Below, piece after piece: positions 22,101 to 30,847 of a stretch of 64,000 bases of DNA. A program made the translations under genes and the position numbers. The notes below the pieces were generated by a model. The model made no database searches. It was not told the origin of the DNA and saw only the letters and a list, made by a program, of their open reading frames with translations. Every line of letters starts with the position of its first letter. Position 1 is the first letter of the stretch. This DNA is from Ophiodon elongatus (lineage: Eukaryota; Chordata; Actinopteri; Perciformes; Hexagrammidae): contig JACSYO010001581.1 of assembly GCA_016806645.1 (NCBI GenBank), positions 1,484,001 through 1,548,000 on the forward strand, read 5' to 3'.

Positions 22101-24803
22101 TGCCCTGCTGTTAGTTAGTAGTTGGCATTGTTTTATATAACTGATTGGATTGTATGAATCCAGATGAAATGCTGACCCCTCTGTGCTTGGAGCCGGTGGC
22201 CAGACCTTACGCATCGCACCTTTAATCTACAACAACTGTAACGGCTGCTGGTTTGCCTTGTTTGTGTCACGTTTTCAAGGGCAGAGCACAGACTCAGGTG
22301 CAGAGGAAGACACAGGAGACGAGGTCAGGTAGAGGGCAAGGTATTTTAATCGGAAAAAGGTCATGCACGGGGGTTCAGTCCGGAGAGGCAACAAATCCGC
22401 CAGGGAGCAGGCAAGTATCGCAAACAGAGGCAAGCAGGGTCAAAACCCATAAACACACACGAGGAGAAACAAAGACAATCTGACACCGGAACAGGGAAAG
22501 CAGGGGAGTATATATGTGTGGGATTGGCAGAGGGAAAAACCAGGGGCAGGTGATTGAAAGCAGGTGTAGGGAATGCCAAATCAGTAGTCACACACATGGA
22601 AGGCAGGGGAGTGGCTGAGAGCAGGTGAATACGCAATCAGGAGACACACACAAGGAACTAACGGGGTGTTACAGTTTGAGCTGATAAGCAGGACTAACAG
22701 TAGCTGCACTGAAAGCAGCCAGAGTCTACGGGCTACATACCGTTAGGAAGCCAAATATTAACTACAGTGACATGCAAAATGTTTTTAACATTGGTTTATG
22801 GCTGTATTTGCAGCAGGATGAATAGGAGTTGATGTAATGGAATATATGAAGATAAAAACACCCAGCCCACCTCTCCTTCCTCTCCCACACTGAGCGAATG
22901 CTGTGGCTTTCTAACACCTCAACAGTATTTTCAGACGTGTCCCTGGAACAAAATGTACTTTGAAACCAAGTAGGACTTCAGAGGTGCTCTCGGTATTGTC
23001 TTAGATTTTGATATTCCATCTTCTATTCATGTCAATGCATTTACTTTGAAGGGTCAGTTCATCCAAATTATATATCGACTTATATTGTCACTCTACCGTA
23101 GAATATTAAATACTGATGGAGGTGAAGGTGCTGACAAAGCGAACAGTGTTTACCTCAGGGGGAAAGGGTGGGTGCTGTGCTTCCATGACAACGCTGTCAG
23201 TCACAGTGAGCGCAGAGCAGAGCAGAGCAGAGCAGAGCAACGGCCGGGGACTAATCAGTGAGGCACACGCACGTTCACTAACAGCACTCGTGACCGGCTT
23301 CTGTCTTTGTCACTTTGAACAGTTTTCACTGCTGAATTTCTCTGAAATTGTTCTTTCGTTTTCCAAAAATTAGAAAATATATATTCCGGGAGTGCTATTA
23401 GTGACCGTGTGTGCTCCATGGTAGCACACAGGGGGGCGGGGCTTAGCGAAAGGGCAATTGGCATGAACAGAAACACACACCGTAACACCCCACAGACTTG
23501 ACCTCCCTGCCAAATGTTTTGTGGCCACCAAAGGGTGGAGAACGTTTTGTGGACCGACCGACAGAGTGAGCTATAGAGCTGCTGGTCGCAGCTAATAAAT
23601 GGTCATCCCTTTCATGTTGAAGTCTCAATCTACATTTAAACTCAAACCAATCCAAACTGCACTGTTTGTCCAGAAACATCAGTGCACATGTGAAGTACAA
23701 GTTAGCAATCCAAGTAAAAAACTAAATGTTTGGACTCAGACACTTTTGAGAAATCTGATGAATACTTGTGACAACTTGATAACAGTGTTGGAACAGCTAC
23801 ACGTGACCAACTGTGAACAACATGGGGACTAAAGATGGTCATTTCAGCTGATTTTAATTGCTAGTTTGCGGTTTTAGTCATTTTTCGGTTTTCAGTTCAT
23901 ATTGTTACTAATTATTATCCACACACCTCAATGTTGGAAGCACCTTCACATTTCCGATTTCAATGGAGACAAATTGGAGTTGTTTCACTTATGAGTCCTC
24001 CTCCATTCAGTTTATTTTTCTCTTCTTCTTTCCTTGAGGTGTCCGTCCAAAGCATGTGGACACAGAGGTTTCCATCATGAGGAAACTGGTGCACCACAAG
24101 AACATCCTGCAGTTACTGGACTGGAACACCACTGAGGGTGAGACACATGTATCCACAGACTGTTATTCCTCCACGAGACTGAAATCACTTTCCTGTTCAG
24201 AGATCACACATGAAGTTCGATGAGTCCTTGGATCTGTTCCCTCCTCTTTCGTCCTCCATCCTCTCTCTGTCTTTGGATCTGTGCAGAGCCTTACATTCTG
24301 ATCATGGAGCACGTGAGCTGCGGCACCCTAAAGACCTTCCTGAAGACCAACAGAGTCCGCCTGAGTGCAGACCCTGAGCTGCACAGCCTGCTCACCATCG
24401 CCTCCTACCACGTCGCTCTGGCCATGCAGCACCTGCGCTCCAAAATGGTAACAACGTGACGGACTCTTATGAAGTTCTCAGCAGGTTGCTGAATAAGGAT
24501 TTAATACACTGCTATTCATCCACACTGACACATCGTAGACCCATGCTAAGCAGTGTCGCTGTCGTCTCCCCTGCAGATTGTGCACTGTGACCTGGCTCTG
24601 AGGAACATCATGGTCAATAAGTTTCCCTGGGAAGTGAAAGTAGCGGAGTTCGGCCTGGCTCGAGACCTAACACACCTCACGAGCCGCCACAGCAGCCGCT
24701 GGAGAAACCCACAGGTAGGACGGTATCCACACACACACACACACACACACGCACACACACACACACGCACACACACACACACACGCACACACAAGCACAC
24801 ACA

Positions 24804-24886
<83 letters not shown>

Positions 24887-27800
24887 CTCTCCTGTTGAAA
24901 AGGCTGAGATTTCAGTTTTCCTACAAGTTATCAAGTTGTAATTATCCGACTGTACAACTCTAATAACTAAGCATGAGACCATCAGAAGATTTGACTGAAA
25001 CAAGTACCAGATTGTATATATATTTAGATGTTGTCAATATATTTAAATGTTAGTATGTATTGAAACTGCCATTTTCTGCCAGCCATTAAACTTCAAACTA
25101 ATCTGCTGAACTCCTTTCTGTCATTTTGAAAACCGTTACGACATACTTTGTACCATGCTGGACACATATTTTACCATTACCATATGAACTTGTCCCACAT
25201 GCTTACCTTTGTGGTAAAAATGTGTGTTCAAACTTGTGGTATTTCAGAAAGGTAAGTGTTTTGCTATAGATTGGTAATATCATGAAATGTACAGTTGGCA
25301 TCGTGTGCTGCAGACAGGCAGCCCAAGTCCTCATGCGGCTGATCAAAAATGTCTTTAACTAGCTTACTTTAACTTGTGAACCTGTTTGAAACTGTCACGA
25401 GGCTGTGATCAGCTCTCCTGCTGCTCAAAGTGAATCTATGTTCTGTATTTGTTGAAGGGCATTGAAGGGGTTTTAGGAACATCCTCTGCAACAGGAAACA
25501 ACAGTTTCAGACAGAGGCCTGGATTTAGAGAAAGACCAGCTTCAAAGGTTTCACTCATGGAACCCAGAAGTTACTCATAATTTCCACCATGAACTCATTT
25601 GTTTACTGAAGTGATATACATTGTATATATAGTTCAGTTACCACTGACCCTGTATCCTGATGACCTTTTCCATTGTATGTTATTGGTACAGCAGCGTGTG
25701 CCGCTGCGCTGGTACCCACCTGAGTACTTCAAGAACAGCTACTACTGCTTCAAGGGAGACGTGTGGGCATTTGGCATCGTGCTGTGGGAGATGCAGACAT
25801 TTGGTGAGTTGGTTGCACGTGTAATAACAGATATGATATGTGGCACTAAATGATTAAATATACCAGCTAAGACCAAAGACCAAAGTGGATTGTAGATTTG
25901 TCATTGCCTGTTTGAGTGCCTGTTTTAGTTATAAATAAACATATGTGTTATAAATGTATTTCAAGGCAGTATCACATTCCCTCCCACCCTTAAACAATGT
26001 CATTAGTCAAATTAGATAATAATGAATATTGGTCTATTTGTTAAACTCTGATATATGTGATCTTTGATGATTCTGAAAGTTATTTACAAAACAAAAGAGA
26101 GCATGGAATGAAATCATATGATGGTACATCTTAAAAAACAGCAAGTAGACAAACATAACTTGGTTGATCGATATATAAAACGTTATGGATGTTTTTTTGT
26201 TTTTTTTAACTTTGGAATACATCTTGTATGTAACAGCTGTCTTGAAAAATACAACGTTTTCAGGTACACTGCCATACCCGACCCTTGAGACATCAGAGGC
26301 AGTGGTGTACCACATCTGTATTGGTCATAAGAACACAAACCCTGAAGGCTGCAGACCAGAGATGTAAGTGGAAAGCATTTGACAAACGGTTTTTGGCTAC
26401 TATTCTATCGTCTGTATACGCCATCAATTCAATATTTTTTCTTTCTTCTTTGAAAAAAAAAAACCAGTAACACCTCATAACTTTAAAGACTTGACATTAT
26501 TTGGGGGAAATGTGGTGTTTGGTTTCCTCAAAAACCCAAGACATGGAGACAAATATTTTATTTTGTAATACATTTGATAATGATGTTGACACAATCTTTA
26601 ATTAACAAATATCAATTTGACAATAAAAAACTTAATTTGTTGGTTCCCTAAAGGATTTAGCAGTTTGTGAAATTACTTATAAAGACACTTAATATCTATA
26701 TGTTTTATAATATTTTTGTTTCGTGTGCTATAACACCAGCTCTTCTGTTATTGTTCTATTTGTATACTAACCCCCCTGTATGCTGCATCTGTGTTCTATG
26801 ACTTTAGAATAATAAAATAAAGATGTTTCGTAGCCACCTAGTGTAAAATAACATTACGCCGTGGGGGTTTCCTCCTGTCCCCCCCGTTTTCTCCGTGTCC
26901 CCAGACTGGTGCTCACCCTCCTCTGGAGTATGTGAGCTGGACTGTCCTATGAAAGCAGGAAGTTGTGTCCAAACCACCACCTTCAATACTCAGAACAGTC
27001 GCATTTGTGTCGGGAATCAAACCCCCGAGCCTTCTGGTTATGAGATGGAGGGCTCATGCTAGTCTTTATTGGTGATAGTAAAAATCAACATTGATATCCT
27101 ATGATATGCAGCTCATAAAACAACATTTTAAACTCAGTCAGGGAGAAAACTCCTTCGTTGGATATCATGAGTACTCGGTACCAGATCTCGACTAAAACAG
27201 TATTGAGCCAAACTATCAGTCTAAATCTGCGATCTGATTCTGAATAAGTTTTGACAGTAATTTTACATGAGCACCATAACATTGTGATGATAACATTTTT
27301 AGTATTGAGTATGACAGTTGGTTCTTAGTAGTCCCTAACACCATGAAACCCCACAGACTTCATATCATGCAAGACTGCTGGCTGGACCTGTACACTCTGA
27401 GGCCCTCGTTCACGGACGTTGTCGGCATGCTGGAGAACATCATGGAAAGCGACGCGGTAAGGAACGCCATCTTTTAATTGGCGTGCATTATTGATTATTC
27501 ATCTTTTAAAGCTTGTCTCATTTATTCTTTGTCTTTTTAATCCTTTTCTGGTTGTAATTTGTGAAGGAAAGGAAATGAAGAAAACAAACCTCAGGTGACC
27601 TTCATGGAGCCAAAAATAGTCTCAACCGTATTCATATCTTAAGTCAGACTGCAGGGTTTAAGTCATATGACTTTAACCTAGCACGTAAAGCCACATGACT
27701 TATCAAGTCATACTTGATTAAATTTGTATTATGTAACACATCATATTTTTAAAAACTCCAGGACAGAATTATTCTGCAGTTTTAGTGAAATTTCCTAGAA

Positions 27801-28247
27801 GATCAATTTCATTATTTTTAAACTACACCTGTTTCTCTTAAATGCTCACTATTATGATATTTCTAATGAGATGACTTGTCAATCAAACGCAAAGATAGAA
27901 CATGCTTCTTTGAGTATTCATTGTTTGGCTCTTACATACACTTGCAAATGTCAGACACATCAGCTCCTCTTCCTGAGTCACCAGACAACAGCATTTGGAG
28001 CAGAAAATGTAAATCTTTTATTCTGAGCTGCTTATGTGTTACATCACAGTTTTGTTTCTGCAGCTGGAAAAACACTAGATTGTAGTGGTATTTTCTTAAA
28101 TACGTAAAAGTTTTTTTTTCTTTTTTTTTGCAGGATTATGTGGATGTTGAGAGTCCTCAGCTTTTGGTGAAAGATGAGGATGAATATCAGGAAGCTAAAT
28201 GTCTCCAGGCAGCCAGCATCCTTTTGGAGGATACAAGTCCCATGTAA
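19160..28247 (+). CDS. STYK1-like single-pass membrane kinase/pseudokinase (complete, 10 coding exons)
   Basis: A short N-terminus (MSAASTSGNACPG), one transmembrane helix (about residues 19-41) and an intracellular tyrosine-kinase-like domain. Coding exons: 19160-19196, 19289-19382, 20519-20738, 20890-21028, 24039-24137, 24287-24447, 24577-24714, 25692-25803, 26264-26363, 27357-27456, 28134-28247; the first two could be counted as the N-terminal pair. They join in frame to 1314 nt (437 aa; human STYK1/NOK is 422). Motifs: degenerate Gly loop SGKEG (134-138), Lys about 159 in FTCKI, alpha-C Glu 173, HCDLALRN (253-260) for HRDLxxRN, EFG (274-276) for DFG, YPPE for APE, and DVWAFGIVLWEM. The TM anchor plus altered HRD and DFG is the STYK1 pattern. 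An orphan fish paralogue is the alternative. The acceptor of 20890 was chosen because the nearer AG before TCCCCT breaks the frame. Confidence 0.72.
19289..19382 (+). other. Transmembrane-segment exon of the STYK1-like gene
   Basis: This exon encodes RPLDRLVYILIAALSFTV and then LVSTLLGVVCLRK. A hydrophobic stretch of about 23 residues is followed at once by basic residues (RKYR across the next junction), the stop-transfer pattern of a single-pass protein with the kinase domain in the cytosol. With so short an N-terminus, no ectodomain of any size exists. Confidence 0.8.
20010..20410. repeat. Percomorph dispersed repeat, family R1 copy 1
   Basis: Blocks CAATCCCCTGACTCCTC, GCCACCAGCAGGTTG, ATTGGATGGATTGCCGTG and CTAATTAGCATGCTAACAC follow the order of a very common fish repeat. 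Two partial copies of the same family lie at about 42120-42235 and 54110-54305. Confidence 0.65.
21029..21825. other. Intron of STYK1-like gene, left part, no recognised feature
   Basis: AT-rich sequence with no exon or clear repeat before the TIR element that starts at about 21826. Confidence 0.4.
21826..22226. mobile_element. MITE-like element with short terminal inverted repeats
   Basis: The left end TTTAAAGGTGCAATG and the right end GCATCGCACCTTTAAT are inverted repeats of each other with two mismatches. They enclose about 400 bp without a transposase frame. A related left end (TTTAAAGGTGCAATATC) lies at about 32626. It is probably a non-autonomous DNA transposon; superfamily not determined. 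Confidence 0.6.
22236..22674. mobile_element. Dispersed repeat, possibly a TIR element, abutting the previous one
   Basis: It opens with CTGTAAC and closes with GTTACAG. The interior is purine-rich (AGACACAGGAGACGAGGTCAGG, GACAATCTGACACCGGAACAGG in pieces) and looks like a recurring fish repeat. The terminal match is only 7 bp, so the exact ends and class are uncertain. Confidence 0.45.
22675..24038. other. Intron of STYK1-like gene, right part
   Basis: It contains an (AGAGC)n tract at about 23214-23238 and copy C of the GC-box-bearing dispersed repeat at about 23385-23465. No exon is seen before the acceptor at 24037-24038. Confidence 0.45.
23385..23465. repeat. Dispersed repeat, copy C (GGGGCGGGGCTTAG type)
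   Basis: It shares GGGAGTGC, TAGTGACCGTGTG, GCTCCATGGTAGC, GGGGGGCGGGGCTTAGCGAA and GGGCAATTG with the copies at 3785 and 7271, in the same orientation. Confidence 0.7.
24577..24714 (+). other. Catalytic-loop exon of the STYK1-like kinase
   Basis: This exon encodes IVHCDLALRNIMVN and VAEFGLARDLTHL. The catalytic-loop Asp and the Asn five residues on are present, the HRD Arg is Cys, and the DFG Asp is Glu. Human STYK1 also departs from consensus at both motifs, as I recall it (HGD, and no DFG). Kinase activity therefore cannot be assumed. Confidence 0.8.
24729..24880. repeat. (AC)n microsatellite 14 nt after a donor site
   Basis: About 150 bp of AC dinucleotides, impure in the left half (GCAC interruptions) and pure in the right half. 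It begins 14 nt into the intron after the catalytic-loop exon. Confidence 0.95.
24881..25691. other. Intron of STYK1-like gene, no recognised feature
   Basis: AT-rich sequence without exon or clear repeat. It ends in a tandem acceptor ACAGCAG at 25688-25694. Confidence 0.4.
26364..27356. other. Intron of STYK1-like gene, no recognised feature
   Basis: AT-rich. The stretch 26850-27060 is richer in GC and includes CCCCCCGTTTTCTCCGTGTC, but no exon could be supported. Confidence 0.35.
27457..28133. other. Last intron of STYK1-like gene, no recognised feature
   Basis: AT-rich. It ends in a long T-rich tract (28111-28129) before the acceptor CAG at 28131-28133. Confidence 0.4.
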
Positions 28248-29130
28248 ATACCAAGGCATCAGAAGAGGCTCAATTCTGTTATGTTTTAACAGTTATGTGT
28301 ATTTAAAACAATACACACTGTCAACATCTCTGTCCAATTGCATGTCTATGGGTCCTGTGGGTGGGTGAAAAATGACAAGGAGTGAAAAACTGGAATTCCC
28401 CCTGGGGATTATTAAAGTAATTCTTCTTCTATAACTTATAGCTAAATTTTTCTGCTCGGGGACAGCCTCTCAAGTTCTGTCTGAAATATAGACTGTAAGA
28501 TGATCACAACAGAGAGCATGGTAAATATTATGTACCTTTATGTTCTTGTTAAATAATTTTTTGTCATGTTCTAAGTTTTGCTTTTTAAATCTTTATTTTA
28601 TTTTTTACATTTTTTCATCTTTTTTTTTTATCCTGCCTATTGATAACTCAATTTAAATGTCAATTTTCTATGTGCTGTTTTTTTTGGCTCATATTCTTTG
28701 ATCATAGCAGCTGTTTTACTTTCTGAAATAAACCCTCTTGTGTTTTCTTATTTTCCTATTTATTATTAATAGTACATTTTTAGTCACTTACTTTTATCTT
28801 TAAATCCAAGGTTTTTGTTTAATAATTGATTCAATTATGGCGTTGTTCATTGTTTATTAATTTTCCTCCAAAACCAAGAAACATATAGAACACATTATTT
28901 CAGCAATGTATTATCAGCAGAAAATAAATTACATTTCAATCAATATGCATACTAACTATATATTATAGATGTATATCTATGTATCTATATAGATGGATAG
29001 ATGGATGAATGATAAATGAGTTATGTCCTTAATTAAGTCTGAATTGAATTGAATAATTGCATAAACAGCTGACTGCTGAGGAAAAACAGAACAAGAAACT
29101 AAAAAACATTTAAAAAGCGGTTGTAAAACG
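28248..29130. other. 3' UTR of STYK1-like gene and AT-rich spacer
   Basis: Candidate poly(A) signals are ATTAAA at 28411-28416 (within a CCCCTGGGGATTATTAAAG tail typical of fish retroposons) and AATAAA at 28727-28732 followed by a GT-rich stretch, the better candidate. Beyond it is very AT-rich DNA with a short GATA/TATC repeat near 28970-29008. Confidence 0.5.
28727..28732 (+). terminator. Likely poly(A) signal of the STYK1-like gene
   Basis: AATAAA 480 nt after the stop codon, with CTCTTGTGTTTTC immediately downstream as a GT-rich element. Confidence 0.5.
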
Positions 29131-29179
29131 CTTACATTTGAGTTGCCATAAAGTATTTATATGAGTAATACCAACATTT

Positions 29180-29352
29180 ACGAGGAGCACCTGAAGCGGC
29201 CTCGTGGTTCAGGAACGCCCCCGTCTCCGTGAGAGCCAATGGGATTCGTCGTGGGGAACACGCGTCTCTACCTTCTGTGACGCACCACCGCTGCTGCACT
29301 GAACTTGGTCCCAGTCTCTTATCTGTCAGTGGCACTGAATAAGTCCGAGAAA
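29180..29352 (+). promoter_or_regulatory. tmem97 proximal promoter / 5' leader
   Basis: A short GC- and CpG-richer patch in AT-rich surroundings, directly before the tmem97 ATG. It carries a CCAAT box (29236-29240) and a TGACGCA motif (29278-29284, CRE/AP-1-like). I see no TATA box. I did not see a clear sterol-response element, although mammalian TMEM97 responds to SREBP. Confidence 0.5.
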
Positions 29353-30847
29353 ATGTCTCTCCGAGTGTTGGAAATAGTCTTCTTCTTCTACTTCGCCTCT
29401 CACATTCCTATCACGTTATTTATTGACCTACAAGCCCTGCTGCCCGGACATGTGTACCCTCAGCCGGTAAGTGTCACAAGCAGGAGCAAACACACAGCAC
29501 AGTAAGCTGTAAGTCAGCCCAGAAAGAAAGTTACAAAGTTACAATCAAGTGTTTTTATTCACATGTTGTCTCCTTCCCTCCGCCAGCTGAAAGACCTCTT
29601 GCGGTGGTACGCGGAGGGCTTCAGAGACCCCATGGTGCTGGACCCGCCAGGCTGGTTCAGCGCTTTCATTTTCTGCGAGGCTTTGTTTCAAATGCCGTTT
29701 TTCCCCGTCGCAGCGTATGCTTTCCTCAAAGGTCAGTGCATACACAGCGAGTCTGTGGAGACGATCATCAGTTGAGCTGGGGTTTTATTTTTTTTATATT
29801 GTCCCTGAACATGTCTGTTTATGCTTCATTGCTTGTTGCCACAGAAACGCGCATGAGCACGAATGAATGGCCGCATGAAATATTATTTCACAATTGCTCC
29901 TCCCAGGGTCCCATGTTCCCATGTTCCCAGGGTCCCAGGGTCCCATGTTCCCATGTTCTCATGGTCCCAGGGTCCCATGTTCCCATGTTACCCAGCTCTA
30001 AGTCCTCTTAATGTGACACCTTAAGGAGACCTTTCAAACGGGTTGATGACCTCAGCAAAGCTTTCTCTCGAGGTCAAATGTGCAGTTTGTTTCCCCGGGT
30101 CAGTATCTTCAAATCACCCAAATCACTAAAATATGCGGTCAAGACATGTTTTCTCGACTTTGGACATTTATATCTGCCAGCCGCCGACTCAGCCGTTTCC
30201 ATGTTGAGAGCCATGTGGAGGCAATGTCTCAATGGTAGATAGTCTCTGAATGTATCACCTTTAATACAAGGAACCCAGAACACTTCTGTGGCAAACAAAA
30301 TCACAATTAATTACTTAGTCATGCAGATAGTTTAGGTTTTTTTCTGCCACGACTCCAAATATATGGAGTTAAATGATATTTCTTTTCCACAGCATTTAAA
30401 ATTACAAATCAACAGCAACATCATTTCAAGCAACATAGTCCATGTTATTCTGGATAACCCAAAGACTTGACTGTCGAGAGTTGTTCAGGGAATGACCTTT
30501 TACCACGGAGTGTTCTGCCGCCTGGAGCTTCTTGTGATCCCTCGTGTGTCTCTTGTGTTCCAGGTGGCTGTAAGTGGATCAGGACTCCTGCCATCGTGTA
30601 CTCCACACATGTGGCCACCACACTGGTCCCCATCCTCGCTCACATCCTGTTCCACCAGTTCCCTATGAAACCCCATCCTGGTCCCCAGACCATGCAGGAG
30701 CGCTGGCTGCTGGTCTCCATATACTTACCATACCTGCTGGTGCCCGTGCTGCTGCTCCTCACCATGCTGCTGTCCTCCACATACAACTCCACCTCCACCT
30801 CCACCTCCACGTCTGGACACAAGTCAGCCAAAGCCAAGAGGAAGTGA
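29353..30847 (+). CDS. tmem97: Transmembrane protein 97 / sigma-2 receptor (complete, 3 exons)
   Basis: A four-helix EXPERA-domain protein of the ER and endolysosomal membranes, linked in mammals to sterol homeostasis (NPC1 binding) and identified as the sigma-2 receptor. Exons 29353-29466, 29587-29731 and 30564-30847 join to 543 nt (180 aa; human is 176). The start MSLRVLEIVFFFYFASHIP gives the first helix. Then come the conserved PGHVYPQPLKDLL, FRDPMV, PPGWFSAFIFCEALFQMPFF, and the late helices YSTHVATTLVPILAHIL and LVSIYLPYLLVPVLLL. The acidic Asp/Glu residues in FIDLQ, DPMV and FCE fit ligand-pocket positions of the family. The tail ends KAKRK, fitting a KxKxx ER-retrieval signal. A Ser-Thr run (STSTSTST) encoded by a hexanucleotide repeat precedes it. 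I am sure of the family and of the exon structure. Confidence 0.95.
29732..30563. other. tmem97 intron 2 with a short tandem repeat
   Basis: It holds a GGTCCCATGTTCCCATGTTCCCA-like tandem array at about 29906-29992; the rest shows no exon. Confidence 0.6.
29906..29992. repeat. Tandem repeat of GGGTCCCATGTTCCCATGTT type
   Basis: Three to four imperfect copies of GGTCCCATGTTCCCATGTTC and related shorter units inside tmem97 intron 2. No coding role. Confidence 0.8.
30785..30812 (+). repeat. tmem97: Coding (ACCTCC)n hexanucleotide repeat in tmem97
   Basis: Four near-perfect ACCTCC units encode alternating Ser and Thr in the cytosolic tail. In-frame length change would alter only the tail length. 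Confidence 0.85.

Noticed and set aside
24546..25003. Cys-Val repeat open frames on the minus strand
   Set aside because: Translations of the (CA)n microsatellite; the same applies at 48498-48864.
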